DNA of 64,000 nucleotides from Streptomyces sp. V4I2 (lineage in GTDB: Bacteria; Actinomycetota; Actinomycetes; Streptomycetales; Streptomycetaceae). Below are positions 42,537-52,205 of the stretch, one piece after another. The stretch's first letter is position 1, and every line of letters starts with the position of its first letter. The notes below the pieces were generated by a model. The model searched no databases and had not been told where the DNA came from. It saw nothing but the letters and a program-made list of their open reading frames with translations. Position numbers and translations under genes: made by a program. The stretch is taken from NCBI RefSeq assembly GCF_030817655.1, contig NZ_JAUSZM010000003.1, positions 4,030,001 through 4,094,000 on the forward strand, written 5' to 3'.

Positions 42537-43748
42537 ATGGCAGGAACCGCCGGTACGCCGGGCACCCCGAGCGTCCTGCGCGCCATGAACGACCGCGCCG
42601 CCCTGGACCTCCTCCTGGAGCACGGGCCGCTGTCCCGTACGCGGATCGGCAAGCTCACCGGCCTCTCGAAGCCGACCGCGTCCCAGCTGCTGGCCCGCCT
42701 GGAGGCATCGGGGCTGGTCCTCGCGACCGGCACCAGCGAGGGCCGCCCGGGGCCCAACGCCCAGTTGTACGAGGTCAACCCGGCCGCCGCGTACGCCGCC
42801 GGGCTCGACGTCACCCCCGAGCGGGTCCGTGCCGCCGTCGCCGACATCACCGGCCGCACGGTGGGCTCGTACGAGCTGCCCACCCCTGGCAGACGCCCCG
42901 CCCACCCCGTCGTCCGACAGGTCACCGACGCCCTGGACGGCGCGGTCAAGGCGGCCGGGCTCGCCCGTGACGAGGTCCACCGGCTCGTCATCGGCACCCC
43001 GGGCGCCTTCGACCCCAACACCGGCCGACTGCGCTACGCCTCCCACCTGCCCGGCTGGCACTCCCCGACCCTCCTGGACGAACTCGCCGCCGCCCTGCCG
43101 ATGCCGGTCGAGTACGAGAACGACGTCAACCTCGTCGCCGTGGCCGAGCAGCGGCTCGGCGCGGCCCGCGGGCACGGCGACTTCGTTCTGCTGTGGAACG
43201 AGGGCGGCCTCGGTGCCGCCCTGGTCCTCGGCGGCCGGCTGCACCGCGGCTGGACCGGCGGCGCCGGCGAGGTCGGCTTCCTGCCGGTGCCGGGCACCCC
43301 CCTGGTCCGGCAGGTCAGCAAGGCGGGCAGCGGCGGCTACCAGGAGCTGGCCGGCTCGCAGGCGATTCCCAAGCTGGCCCGGGACCTCGGCGTCGAGGAC
43401 ATCCCGTCGGGCCCGTACGCCGAGGTCGCCGCCGCCCTCGTCGCGCGTGCCGCGGAGGCCGACGACGGCCCCCACCGGCGCCTGCTGGAGGCGTACGCGA
43501 CCCACCTCGCCACCGGTCTCGCCTCCCTCGTCTCCGTCCTCGACCCCGAACTCGTGGTCCTCAGCGGCGCCTCGCTCACCTGTGGCGGGGAACCGCTGCG
43601 CGCCCTCGTCCAGGCCGAACTGGAGGAGCTGGCCGCACCCCGGCCGCGGCTCGTCGTCGGCGACGTCCGTGACCACCCGGTGCTGCGCGGCGCGCTGGAG
43701 AGCGCGCTCGCGGCCACCCGCGACGAGGTCTTCGACACCTCGCGCTGA
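42537..43748 (+). CDS. csnR: ROK-family repressor of the chitosan-oligosaccharide operon
   Basis: 403 residues. N-terminal winged helix (about 20-75: ALDLLLEHGPLSRTRIGKLT, GLSKPTASQLLARLEASGLV), then a ROK domain with DVTPERVRAAVADITG and ENDVNLVAVAEQRLGAARGH. The ROK zinc motif CxCGxxGCxE is missing, which fits a pure regulator. Gene order with the five following genes is that of the csnR-K operon of S. coelicolor/S. lividans, where CsnR represses chitosanase and its own operon and is released by glucosamine oligomers (from memory of the literature). ATG 42537 is preferred; frames reaching further upstream cross the promoter. The ribosome site is a modest GAGAGG about 15 bases upstream. Confidence 0.82.
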   Translation: MAGTAGTPGTPSVLRAMNDRAALDLLLEHGPLSRTRIGKLTGLSKPTASQLLARLEASGLVLATGTSEGRPGPNAQLYEVNPAAAYAAGLDVTPERVRAAVADITGRTVGSYELPTPGRRPAHPVVRQVTDALDGAVKAAGLARDEVHRLVIGTPGAFDPNTGRLRYASHLPGWHSPTLLDELAAALPMPVEYENDVNLVAVAEQRLGAARGHGDFVLLWNEGGLGAALVLGGRLHRGWTGGAGEVGFLPVPGTPLVRQVSKAGSGGYQELAGSQAIPKLARDLGVEDIPSGPYAEVAAALVARAAEADDGPHRRLLEAYATHLATGLASLVSVLDPELVVLSGASLTCGGEPLRALVQAELEELAAPRPRLVVGDVRDHPVLRGALESALAATRDEVFDTSR

Positions 43749-43841
43749 CCCCTCCAGTCCCCTCTCACCGACACACCCGACACACCCCCCTCGCGCACAC
43801 CCATCACCCTCAGCCCCGCCCTGCCCTTGGGAGACCTCGTC

Positions 43842-45173
43842 ATGCCCGGAATATCCAGGAAAGTCGCGCTCGCTGCCGCCGCCTCCGTCGCCCTCCTCGC
43901 CACCGCCTGCACCGGCCAGTCCGGCTCCGGCGCGAGCGACGACCCCTCCGAGGACACGACCCTCAACTTCTGGCACGCCTGGAGCGCGCCCGCCGAGGTG
44001 AAGGCCGTGAAGTCGCTGGTCGCCGGTTTCGAGAAGGCGCACCCCACCATCCACGTCAACGTCGTCGGCAACATGACCGACGACAAGATGAACCAGGCGC
44101 TCAGGACGGGCGGTGACAAGGCGCCGGACGTGATCTCGTCGTTCACCACGAACAACGTGGGCAAGTTCTGTTCGTCGGGCGCGCTGGTCGACCTCAATCC
44201 CCTCTTCGAGAAGTCGGGGATCGACCCGGCCAAGACCTTCCCGAAGGCGATGAGCGAGTACACCGAGTTCGACGGGAACCGGTGCAGTGTCCCGCTGCTG
44301 GGCGACGCCTACGGCCTCTACTACAACAAGACCGCCTTCGAGAAGGCCGACATCACGACCCCGCCGAAGACCTGGTCCGAGTTCGAGGCCGACGCCAAGA
44401 AGCTGACGATCTCCGACGGGGACAGCTACAAGCAACTCGGCTTCATGCCGAACTACCACGGCTGGGAGACCACGACCGAGCACTACCTCGGGCAGTTCTC
44501 CCCCACGTACTTCGACTCCAGCGGCAAGTCGACCATCGCCACGGACCCGGCCGTCGAGGCCGGTTTCACCCTCCAGAAGAAGCTCGTCGACGAACTCGGC
44601 GGCTACCAGCGGCTGGAGAAGTACCGCTCCACACTCGGCGACGAGTGGGGTCCCAAGCACCCCTTCCAGACCGGCCAGGTCGCCATGCAGCTCGACGGCG
44701 AGTGGCGCCTGGGCATGGCCCTGGACGCCAAGCCGGACTTCGAGATCGGCGTGGCCCCCCTGCCCGTCCCCGACGACCAGGCCGACCAGTACGGCAAGGG
44801 CTACATCACCGGCACCATCGCCGGCATCGCCGCGACCAGCAAGAAGCAGAACGCGGCCTGGGAGCTGGTGAAGTACATGACGACCGACACGGCCGCGGTC
44901 GTCGCCTTCTCCAACGCCATCCACAACGTGCCGTCCACGCTGGCCGCCCTCAAGTCGCCGGACCTGAAGTACGACCCGCGCTTCAAGACCTTCCTGGACA
45001 TCGCCGCGAACCCGAACTCCACGACGTCTCCGGCCTCCGTCAACGGCGGTGTGTACCTCGCGACGATCCAGAACTTCGGGTACGAGTACGAGAGCGGCAA
45101 GGCCAAGGACCTGAAGGCGGGCCTCGCGAGGACCGCCAAGCAGATCGACACGGACATCGCACAGGCCAAGTAA
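43842..45173 (+). CDS. csnE: Sugar ABC transporter substrate-binding lipoprotein
   Basis: A 443-residue extracellular receptor, SBP_bac_1 family. The signal and lipobox are ALAAAASVALLATAC (lipid on Cys about 22). The mature domain has LNFWHAWSAPAEVKAVKSLV, ISSFTTNNVGKFCSSGALVD, LGDAYGLYYNKTAFEKADI and VAMQLDGEWRLGM, typical of oligosaccharide-binding proteins. Expected to bind glucosamine oligomers released from chitosan, inferred from the operon. ATG has GGGAG eight bases upstream. The stop TAA overlaps the next ATG by one base (TAATG). Confidence 0.85.
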   Translation: MPGISRKVALAAAASVALLATACTGQSGSGASDDPSEDTTLNFWHAWSAPAEVKAVKSLVAGFEKAHPTIHVNVVGNMTDDKMNQALRTGGDKAPDVISSFTTNNVGKFCSSGALVDLNPLFEKSGIDPAKTFPKAMSEYTEFDGNRCSVPLLGDAYGLYYNKTAFEKADITTPPKTWSEFEADAKKLTISDGDSYKQLGFMPNYHGWETTTEHYLGQFSPTYFDSSGKSTIATDPAVEAGFTLQKKLVDELGGYQRLEKYRSTLGDEWGPKHPFQTGQVAMQLDGEWRLGMALDAKPDFEIGVAPLPVPDDQADQYGKGYITGTIAGIAATSKKQNAAWELVKYMTTDTAAVVAFSNAIHNVPSTLAALKSPDLKYDPRFKTFLDIAANPNSTTSPASVNGGVYLATIQNFGYEYESGKAKDLKAGLARTAKQIDTDIAQAK

Positions 45174-46114
45174 TGAGCACGATCACTCTCGCGTCGAAGC
45201 GCCGCCGGTCGGCGCTTCGAACCGCCGCCTTCATGTCGCCCTGGCTGATCGGTTTCGCGGTCTTCTTCGCGTACCCGATGATCTCGACGGTCTACTTCTC
45301 GTTCATGCAGTACGACGGCTTCAAGCCGCCGACGTGGAGCGGAACGAAGAACTGGACGTACGTCTTCGAGCACTACCCCTACTTCTGGCCCGCCCTGCGC
45401 AACACCCTGTGGCTGGTCCTGATCACGGTCACGCTCCGGGTCGCCTTCGGACTCGGCGTCGGCCTGCTCATCACGAAGATCAGGACGGGCACGGGTGTCT
45501 TCCGCACCCTGTTCTACCTGCCCTACCTGGCCCCGCCGGTGGCGGCCACCATGGCCTTCGCCTTCCTGCTCAACCCCGGTACCGGACCGGTCAACTCGAT
45601 CCTCGAAGGCATCGGCATCCCGGCCCCCGGCTGGTTCAACGACCCCTCCTGGTCCAAGCCGGCCCTCACCCTGCTCGCCCTGTGGGGCATCGGCGACCTG
45701 ATGGTCATCTTCATGGCCGCGCTGCTCGACGTACCCCGGGAGCAGTACGAGGCGGCCGAGCTGGACGGCGCCTCGGCCTGGCAGCGCTTCCGGTTCGTCA
45801 CCCTGCCGAACATCTCGCCGATCGTGATGTTCGCCGTGGTCACCGGCGTGATCCAGACCATGCAGTACTACGCCCAGCCACTGATCGCCGGGAAGGTCGC
45901 CTCGGGCGTGATCCAGGGCGCGGGCACCCAGTTCGAGCCCGGCTATCCCGACAAGTCGACCCTCACCCTCCCCCAGCTCGTCTACAACCTCGGCTTCCAG
46001 CGCTTCGACTACGGCTCCGCGTGTGTCGTCGCCCTCGTCCTCTTCGCCCTGTCGATGGCGTTCACCGCGTTGCTGATGCGGCGCCGGGGCGGTCTCATCC
46101 AGGCAGGTGACTGA
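45173..46114 (+). CDS. csnF: Sugar ABC transporter permease (MalF-type)
   Basis: A 313-residue inner-membrane permease with six transmembrane segments. Features: AAFMSPWLIGFAVFFAYPMI at the first span, the PYLAPPVAATMAFAFL region, and the coupling motif EQYEAAELDGASAWQRFRFV followed by TLPNISP. Overlaps the stop of csnE by one base. The operon has no ATPase gene; such sugar importers in Streptomyces commonly share the multitask ATPase MsiK encoded elsewhere, an inference from the family. Confidence 0.87.
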   Translation: MSTITLASKRRRSALRTAAFMSPWLIGFAVFFAYPMISTVYFSFMQYDGFKPPTWSGTKNWTYVFEHYPYFWPALRNTLWLVLITVTLRVAFGLGVGLLITKIRTGTGVFRTLFYLPYLAPPVAATMAFAFLLNPGTGPVNSILEGIGIPAPGWFNDPSWSKPALTLLALWGIGDLMVIFMAALLDVPREQYEAAELDGASAWQRFRFVTLPNISPIVMFAVVTGVIQTMQYYAQPLIAGKVASGVIQGAGTQFEPGYPDKSTLTLPQLVYNLGFQRFDYGSACVVALVLFALSMAFTALLMRRRGGLIQAGD

Positions 46115-46116
46115 CC

Positions 46117-47010
46117 ATGACCCAAGTACTGGACAGGCCGGTGGAGTTGCCGGCGCCCGTCTCCCCGGCCGAACGCACGGCCCGCCGCAGGGCGTTCCTC
46201 GAATGGATCGCCATCCACTCCCTCGGGGTCGCGGTGGCCCTCTTCTTCACCCTCCCGTTCGTGTTCGTCTTCCTGACGTCCCTCATGAGCGACTCCCAGG
46301 CCCTCAGCCGCGATCTGATCCCGCACACCTGGGAGTGGGGCAACTACGCCAAGGTCTTCGACACGCCCGGCTTCCTGACCTGGTGGAAGAACACGCTCCT
46401 CTACGCCGGTGCAGGCACCGTCCTCACCGTCGTGTCCTCGATCCCCGTGGCGTACGCGCTCGCCAAGTTCCGCTTCCGGGGCCGCAATCTGTCCCTGATG
46501 CTGGTGATCTCGATGATGATGCTGCCGCCGCAGGTGGTCGTCATCCCGATGTACCTGTTCTGGGCGAAGCAGCTGGACCTGTCCGGCACGCTGTGGCCGC
46601 TGATCATCCCGATGGCGTTCGGCGACGCGTTCTCCATCTTCCTGCTGCGGCAGTTCCTGACGACGATCCCGAACGAGTACCTCGACGCGGCGCGGGTGGA
46701 CGGCTGCGGCGAGCTGCGCACCCTGCTGAGGGTCGTCCTGCCGATGGCCAAGCCGGGCATCGCAGCGGTCGCCCTCTTCCAGTTCTTCTACGCGTGGAAC
46801 GACTACTTCGGCCCCCAGATCTACGCCTCCGAGAACCCCGGCGCCTGGACACTGAGTTACGGACTGGAGTCGTTCAAGGGAGCGCACCACACCGACTGGA
46901 ACCTCACCATGGCCGCGACCGTACTGGTCATGGCCCCCGTGATCCTCGTGTTCTTCTTCGCCCAGAAGGCGTTCGTCGAGGGCGTCACGCTCACCGGAGT
47001 AAAGGGTTGA
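46117..47010 (+). CDS. csnG: Sugar ABC transporter permease (MalG-type)
   Basis: A 297-residue partner permease with six membrane spans. Features: ALFFTLPFVFVFLTSLMSDS, IPVAYALAKFRFRGRNLSLM, MMMLPPQVVVIPMYLFW and the coupling loop NEYLDAARVDGCGELRTLLR followed by VVLPMAKPG. Starts two bases after the csnF stop with AGGCAGG as ribosome site. It is followed seven bases later by the GH4 gene. Confidence 0.87.
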   Translation: MTQVLDRPVELPAPVSPAERTARRRAFLEWIAIHSLGVAVALFFTLPFVFVFLTSLMSDSQALSRDLIPHTWEWGNYAKVFDTPGFLTWWKNTLLYAGAGTVLTVVSSIPVAYALAKFRFRGRNLSLMLVISMMMLPPQVVVIPMYLFWAKQLDLSGTLWPLIIPMAFGDAFSIFLLRQFLTTIPNEYLDAARVDGCGELRTLLRVVLPMAKPGIAAVALFQFFYAWNDYFGPQIYASENPGAWTLSYGLESFKGAHHTDWNLTMAATVLVMAPVILVFFFAQKAFVEGVTLTGVKG

Positions 47011-47017
47011 ACCACCT

Positions 47018-48283
47018 ATGAAACTCACCGTGGTCGGCGGAGGATCGACCTACACACCCGAACTCGTCGACGGCTTCGCCCGTCTGCGGGACACTCTGCC
47101 CGTCGAGGAACTGGTCCTCGTGGACCCGGCGGCGGACCGCCTGGACCTGGTGGGCGGCCTGGCCCGCCGTATCTTCGCCCGGCAGGACCACCCGGGCCGG
47201 ATCGTGACCACGTCTGTGCTGGAGGAGGGCATCGAGGGCGCCGACGCGGTCCTGCTGCAACTCCGCGTCGGCGGCCAGGCCGCTCGCGAGCAGGACGAGA
47301 CCTGGCCCCTGGACTGCGGCTGCGTAGGCCAGGAGACGACCGGCGCGGGCGGCCTCGCCAAGGCGCTGCGCACGGTCCCGGTGGTCCTCGACATCGCGGA
47401 ACGGGTCCGTCGTACGAACCCCGACGCCTGGATCATCGACTTCACCAACCCGGTCGGCATCGTCACCCGCGCCCTGCTTGAGGCCGGCCACAAGGCGGTC
47501 GGCCTGTGCAACGTGGCGATCGGCTTCCAGCGGAAGTTCGCGGGAATGCTCGGCGTCACACCCGGCGAGGTCCACCTGGATCACGTCGGCCTCAACCACC
47601 TCACCTGGGAGACGGCCGTACGCCTCGGCGGCCCGGAGGGCGAGGACGTCCTGCCCGAGCTCCTGTCGCAGTACGGCGACACGATCGCCGCCGACCTGCA
47701 CCTGCCCCGCCCGCTCTTGGACCGCCTCGGCGTGGTCCCGTCGTACTACCTGCGCTACTACTACGCGCACGACGAGGTCGTACGGGAACTGAGAACGAAG
47801 CCGTCCAGGGCGGCCGAAGTAGCGGCCATGGAACGACAACTGCTGGAGATGTACGCCGACCCGGCCCTGGACGAGAAGCCGGAACTCCTCGCCAAGCGGG
47901 GCGGCGCCTACTACTCGGAGGCGGCGGTCGACCTGGCGGCCGGGCTGCTCGGCGGAGGCGGCAGCCCCTACCAGGTGGTCAACACCCACAACCGCGGCAC
48001 CCTGCCCTTCCTCCCTCCCGACGCGGTGATCGAGGTGCAGGCGGCCGTGGGGCAGAAGGGGGCGACGCCGCTGTCCGTGCCGACCGTGGACCCGCTGTAC
48101 GCGGGCCTGATGGCGCAGGTGACGGCGTACGAGGAGCTGGCGCTGGACGCCGCGCTGCGGGGCGGCCGCGACCGGGTGTTCCGGACGCTGCTCGCCCACC
48201 CGCTCATCGGCCAGTTCGAGTACGCCGACACCCTCACCGACCAGCTGATCGCACACAACCGGGAGCATCTCGCGTGGGCCTGA
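47018..48283 (+). CDS. csnH: GH4-family glycosidase (6-phospho-beta-glucosidase-like)
   Basis: A 421-residue NAD- and Mn-dependent glycosidase, cytoplasmic. The Rossmann start is KLTVVGGGSTYTPELVDGF. The family's substrate and metal residues are GLCNVAIGFQRK (Cys) and GLNHLTW (His). FTNPVGIVTRALLEAGHKAV and RYYYAHDEVV also match. In this operon it should split internalised glucosamine oligomers, phosphorylated or not; GH4 enzymes use an oxidation-elimination mechanism that fits amino-sugar glycosides. The ten bases at its 3' end overlap the kinase gene start. Confidence 0.88.
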   Translation: MKLTVVGGGSTYTPELVDGFARLRDTLPVEELVLVDPAADRLDLVGGLARRIFARQDHPGRIVTTSVLEEGIEGADAVLLQLRVGGQAAREQDETWPLDCGCVGQETTGAGGLAKALRTVPVVLDIAERVRRTNPDAWIIDFTNPVGIVTRALLEAGHKAVGLCNVAIGFQRKFAGMLGVTPGEVHLDHVGLNHLTWETAVRLGGPEGEDVLPELLSQYGDTIAADLHLPRPLLDRLGVVPSYYLRYYYAHDEVVRELRTKPSRAAEVAAMERQLLEMYADPALDEKPELLAKRGGAYYSEAAVDLAAGLLGGGGSPYQVVNTHNRGTLPFLPPDAVIEVQAAVGQKGATPLSVPTVDPLYAGLMAQVTAYEELALDAALRGGRDRVFRTLLAHPLIGQFEYADTLTDQLIAHNREHLAWA

Positions 48284-49245
48284 CCGCAAGTGTCCTCGCC
48301 GTCGACGCGGGCAACAGCAAGACCGACGTCGCGGTCGTGGCTGCCGACGGAACCGTCCTCGCCACGGCCCGCGGCGGCGGGTTCCGACCGCCCGTGGTGG
48401 GCGTGGAGGCGGCGGTGGACAAGGTGGCGCAGGCCGTGGAACAGGCCTTCGCCGCGGCCGGGGTCGAGTCGGTCGACCACGTCTCCGCCTGCCTCGCCAA
48501 CGCCGACTTCCCCGTCGAGGAGGAACAGTTGGCGGCCGCGCTGCACGCGCGCGCGTGGGGGGCGAGTACGCAGGTCCGCAACGACACGTTCGCGGTACTG
48601 CGGGCCGGCGTCACCGAGCCGCGCGGGGTCGCCGTCGTCTGCGGCGCCGGCATCAACTGCGTCGGCATGCGTCCCGACGGCCGCACCGCCCGCTTCCCCG
48701 CGCTGGGCCGTATCTCCGGCGACTGGGGCGGCGGCTGGGGCCTCGCCGAGGAGGCCCTGTGGCACGCGTCGCGCGCGGAGGACGGCCGCGGACCTGCTAC
48801 GGCCCTTGCGCGCACCCTCCCGGCCCACTTCGGGCTGCCCTCCATGTACGCCCTCGTCGAAGCCCTGCATCTGGAGCACATCGGCACGGCCCGCCGCCAC
48901 GAGCTGACGCCGGTGCTCTTCGCGACGGCCGTCGCCGGTGACGCGGTGGCCAGCGGCCTCGTCGACCGCCTGGCCGACGAGGTGGTGACCATGGCGACGG
49001 TGGCGCTGACGCGGCTGGATCTGTTGGAGGAGGAGACGCCGGTGCTGTTGGGAGGCGGGGTGCTGGCGGCCCGGCATCCCCGACTGGACGACGGTGTACG
49101 TGACTTGCTGGCGTCCCGGGCTCCCAAGGCCGTACCGCAGGTGGTGACCGCGAGTCCAGTACTCGGCGCGGCGCTGCTGGGGCTGGACCGGGTGGGCGCG
49201 TCCGGAGAGGTACAGGAGAGGGTGCGGGCGTACTTCGAGCACTGA
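48274..49245 (+). CDS. csnK: BadF/BadG-type amino-sugar kinase
   Basis: 323 residues of the N-acetylglucosamine-kinase-like BcrAD_BadFG family. The ATP-binding start is VLAVDAGNSKTDVAVVAADG, then NADFPVEEEQL, RNDTFAVLRAG and AVVCGAGINCVGMRPDG, then FPALGRISGDWGGGWGLAEE. Probably phosphorylates glucosamine released by the GH4 enzyme, feeding amino-sugar metabolism. GTG 48274 lies inside the end of csnH (10-base overlap) with GGGAG eight bases upstream. Last gene of the operon; a hairpin follows 41 bases later. Confidence 0.85.
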   Translation: MGLTASVLAVDAGNSKTDVAVVAADGTVLATARGGGFRPPVVGVEAAVDKVAQAVEQAFAAAGVESVDHVSACLANADFPVEEEQLAAALHARAWGASTQVRNDTFAVLRAGVTEPRGVAVVCGAGINCVGMRPDGRTARFPALGRISGDWGGGWGLAEEALWHASRAEDGRGPATALARTLPAHFGLPSMYALVEALHLEHIGTARRHELTPVLFATAVAGDAVASGLVDRLADEVVTMATVALTRLDLLEEETPVLLGGGVLAARHPRLDDGVRDLLASRAPKAVPQVVTASPVLGAALLGLDRVGASGEVQERVRAYFEH

Positions 49246-49286
49246 GCCGGGTTTCGTCATGGCACCCGGCGCTGGTGCGGACGCCC

Positions 49287-49305
49287 CTGGGGGCTCCGCC
49301 CCCAG
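49287..49305 (+). terminator. Hairpin after the csn operon
   Basis: CTGGGGGC-TCC-GCCCCCAG, followed by ACCCCC; a GC-rich element type common after Streptomyces genes. The remaining 49306-49556 must hold the promoter of the next operon; no convincing -10/-35 pair was found. Confidence 0.65.
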
Positions 49306-49556
49306 ACCCCCGGCCTATGCCCACCCACCACCCGACTCGGTCGCTCAAGAAGTGACCGTCGCCCTGGAGGCCCCGCGGCCCCCGGATGGAACCGAACCGA
49401 TTCCACCGGCGTATGAATGGGCAGGGGGTGGTGCGGGGCCGCGGCCGTACCACCGCAAGAGCACACTGCGATCCGATCAAGATCCAGCCAAGGCCGGTGC
49501 GGATGTCAGTCCCGGCAGCGATACTTGCGGCGACGGATGACCATGGGGGAGGTCAA

Positions 49557-51050
49557 GTGACACACCCGCCGAAAAGCAGCGCGGCACCACCACCAGGCTC
49601 CGGTGTGCCCACGATGCCCGCGGTACCACCACAGCCGCAACCACAGCCACACCCGAGCGGCCCAGTGCCGCCGGTGCAGCACAACAACCCCACTCCCCGC
49701 ACGTCCCCTGCTCCCCCCACCCCGCCCGAGCCGCACCGCCGCACCGCCTTCGCCGAGGGCGTCGACCGACTGCGCACCGCCGCCACCACCGAGCCCGGCC
49801 GGCTGCGCATCATCGGCGCCGTCCTCGCCCTGCTCGTCGTCGCGTTCGGTACCGTCACCGCCTGGCAGATGGCCGACCGGTCGACCGCCGCCGACGACGT
49901 GCTGAACAACAGCCAGCCGCTGAGCTCCGCCGCGGCCGACATCTACCGCTCGCTCGCCGACGCCAACACCGCCGCCTCCAGCGGCTTCCTGGCCGGCGGC
50001 CAGGAGACGGCCGCCTCCCGCGACCGGTACGAGAAGGACATCGACGCCGCCGCCGAGGGCCTGGTCCAGGCGGCGGCCAACTCCGACCCGGACTCGCCGG
50101 CCGCGGAAACCGTGGCCAGGCTGAACAAGCTGCTGCCGGAGTACAAGGGCCTGGTCGAGCGGGCACGGACGTACAACCGCCAGGGCTTCCCGGTCGGCGG
50201 CGCCTATCTGCGGTACGCCAACGAGAAGATGCAGAAGGAGATGCTCCCGGCGGCCGAGGATCTCTACAAGAAGGAGAACCAGCGCCTGCGCGCCGACTAC
50301 GGCGACGCCACGCCCTACCCGTGGGCGGCGATCGGCCTCGGCGTCCTCGCGCTGGCCGCGCTCGCCTGGGCCCAGCACCGCAACTACCGGCGTACGAACC
50401 GCGTCCTGAACCACGGCCTGGTCGCGGCCACCGCGACCGCCACGGTGGTGCTGCTCTGGCTGGTCGTCGGCCACAGCGTGGCGCGCGCGGCCCTCGACGA
50501 CTCCTACGACCACGGCGTCCGCTCACTGAACGTCCTGCACGACGCCCGCATCGCCTCCCTGAAGGCGCGCGGCAGCGAGAACCTGACCCTGGTGGCCCGC
50601 GGCGCCGAGACCGTAGAGGTGAACGGCACGACGTACGACGCCTACGACCACGACTTCGGCGAGGAGATGGACACCCTCGGCAAGGGCCTGGCCGAGGCGG
50701 AGAAGCTCGCCGACGACAAGACGGGCGAGCAGCCGGTCACCGCGGCCGTCGGCAACATGGCCGAGTGGAAGAAGCGTCACGCCGCGGCCCGCGACCAGGA
50801 CGAGAACGGCAACTACCAGGCGGCGCTGGACAGGGTGATCGGCCCCAAGGGCGCGACCGGCGAGTGCTTCGACAGCGTCGACGCGAACCTCGCCACAGCG
50901 ATCACGCACGAGAACGCCGAGTTCGAGCAGGCGGCCGGCAACGGCCTGGACGCGATGACGGGGCTCACGGTGGGCGCGGCCGTCCTCGCGGTCCTGGGCG
51001 CGGCCGGCGCCGTCCTGGGTATCGGCCGCAGGCTGTCGGAGTACCGGTGA
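49557..51050 (+). CDS. GlnX-like four-segment membrane sensor protein
   Basis: 497 residues. A Pro/Gln-rich cytoplasmic tail (1-65), TM1 (about 84-104), a helical outer domain of about 150 residues, TM2 (about 254-273), TM3 (about 286-307), a second helical outer domain of about 150 residues, and TM4 (about 463-488) ending GIGRRLSEYR. The topology and its place before a solute-binding protein and a PknG-type kinase match GlnX (Rv0412c) of mycobacteria, which passes amino-acid sensing by GlnH to PknG. GTG 49557 has GGGGAGG four bases upstream. Alternative view: a generic four-helix sensor. Assignment rests on topology and synteny rather than on strong motifs. Confidence 0.72.
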   Translation: MTHPPKSSAAPPPGSGVPTMPAVPPQPQPQPHPSGPVPPVQHNNPTPRTSPAPPTPPEPHRRTAFAEGVDRLRTAATTEPGRLRIIGAVLALLVVAFGTVTAWQMADRSTAADDVLNNSQPLSSAAADIYRSLADANTAASSGFLAGGQETAASRDRYEKDIDAAAEGLVQAAANSDPDSPAAETVARLNKLLPEYKGLVERARTYNRQGFPVGGAYLRYANEKMQKEMLPAAEDLYKKENQRLRADYGDATPYPWAAIGLGVLALAALAWAQHRNYRRTNRVLNHGLVAATATATVVLLWLVVGHSVARAALDDSYDHGVRSLNVLHDARIASLKARGSENLTLVARGAETVEVNGTTYDAYDHDFGEEMDTLGKGLAEAEKLADDKTGEQPVTAAVGNMAEWKKRHAAARDQDENGNYQAALDRVIGPKGATGECFDSVDANLATAITHENAEFEQAAGNGLDAMTGLTVGAAVLAVLGAAGAVLGIGRRLSEYR

Positions 51051-51064
51051 GAGGGGGCGTGACG

Positions 51065-52138
51065 ATGCGGCGGTGGATGCGAGGGCGAGGTCTGCGGGCC
51101 GGGCTGAAGGGCTGGGGCGGTGTGGGCGCGATGGCGGTCGTCTGCGCCCTGGCGTTGACGTTCGCGCTGCTGCTGCCGCTGATCCCGTCGGGCGGCGACG
51201 GCAGCACGGGCACGAGCGGCCCGGGCCTCGCGTACGGCAGCCGGGCCCGTGCCGAAGGGGGCTGCACGGACGAGATGGCGAAGGCACCCGAGAAGCAGAC
51301 GCTGTCCCCGTCCGGCGCGGACGGCCCGACCATCGAGGCGATCAAGAACCGCGAGGGCGAGAAGCGCAAGCTGATCGTCGGCGTCGACCAGAACAGCTAC
51401 CGCTGGGGCTACCGCGATCCGAACAGCGGCCAGGACGCGGCGCTCGAAGGCTTCGACATCGACCTGGTCCACCGCATCGCCGAGGACATACTCGGCGACC
51501 CGAACGCGGTCCAGTTCAAGGCGATCCCCACCGACCAGCGCATCCCGGCGATCAAGGACGGCCGGGTCGACATGGTCGTCCGTACGATGACGATCAACTG
51601 CACGCGCCTGGGCGATGTCGCCTTCTCCGCGCCCTACTTCAAGACCGGCCAGCAGGTCCTGGCGCCCAAGTCGTCGGCGATCACGGGGTACGACGGCTCG
51701 CTCGCGAAGCAACGGATCTGTACGGCGAAGGGCTCCACCGCCAACACCACGCTGGTCGAGGGCCAGAAGTCGGGCAAGCTCGTCTCGTCCGCCGACCTGA
51801 GCACCACCGTCCCCAACCAGCTCGACTGCCTGGTGCGCCTCCAACTCGGCGAGGTGGACGCCGTGGTGACCGACGGCGCGCTCGCCGCGAGCCAGGCCGC
51901 CCAGGACCCGACGGTCGAGCTGAAGGGCGAACCCTTCACCGCCGAGTACTACGGCGTGGCGATGAAGAAGGACGCCGACGATCTGGTACGCCGGGTCAAC
52001 CAGGTTCTGGTGGACTACCGCCAGGACACGGCGAACGGCTGGCAGGCGTCGTACGGCAGGTGGCTTTCGGCGACACTGGGCAAGGATCCGAAGACATCGG
52101 AACCGCCCACGCCGGCGGAGTACTCGCGCAAGAGCTGA
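51065..52138 (+). CDS. GlnH-like solute-binding protein
   Basis: 357 residues. An N-terminal membrane anchor or signal (about 18-41) lacks a lipobox cysteine, unlike the lipoprotein GlnH of mycobacteria. The outer domain is SBP_bac_3 type (about 102-345): LEGFDIDLVHRIAEDIL, IPAIKDGRVDMVVRTMTINC, VAFSAPYFKTGQQVLA. Several cysteines (GGCTDE, INCTRL, RICTAKG, QLDCLVR) probably form disulfides. Expected to sense an extracellular amino acid and signal through the GlnX-like protein. ATG 51065 is chosen because GAGGGGG lies about 8 bases upstream; GTG 51059 is too close to it. No ABC permease or ATPase accompanies it, so it is not a transporter component here. Confidence 0.78.
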   Translation: MRRWMRGRGLRAGLKGWGGVGAMAVVCALALTFALLLPLIPSGGDGSTGTSGPGLAYGSRARAEGGCTDEMAKAPEKQTLSPSGADGPTIEAIKNREGEKRKLIVGVDQNSYRWGYRDPNSGQDAALEGFDIDLVHRIAEDILGDPNAVQFKAIPTDQRIPAIKDGRVDMVVRTMTINCTRLGDVAFSAPYFKTGQQVLAPKSSAITGYDGSLAKQRICTAKGSTANTTLVEGQKSGKLVSSADLSTTVPNQLDCLVRLQLGEVDAVVTDGALAASQAAQDPTVELKGEPFTAEYYGVAMKKDADDLVRRVNQVLVDYRQDTANGWQASYGRWLSATLGKDPKTSEPPTPAEYSRKS

Positions 52139-52205
52139 CAGACCATCAACCCATGAACCCATCAACACACACCCCATCAACACACAACGCAGCGAGAGGT
52201 GATCG

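Noticed and set aside
51065-52138. GlnH-like protein as part of an amino-acid ABC importer
   Set aside because: No permease or ATPase gene is adjacent, and the gene is embedded in a kinase locus after a GlnX-like gene.
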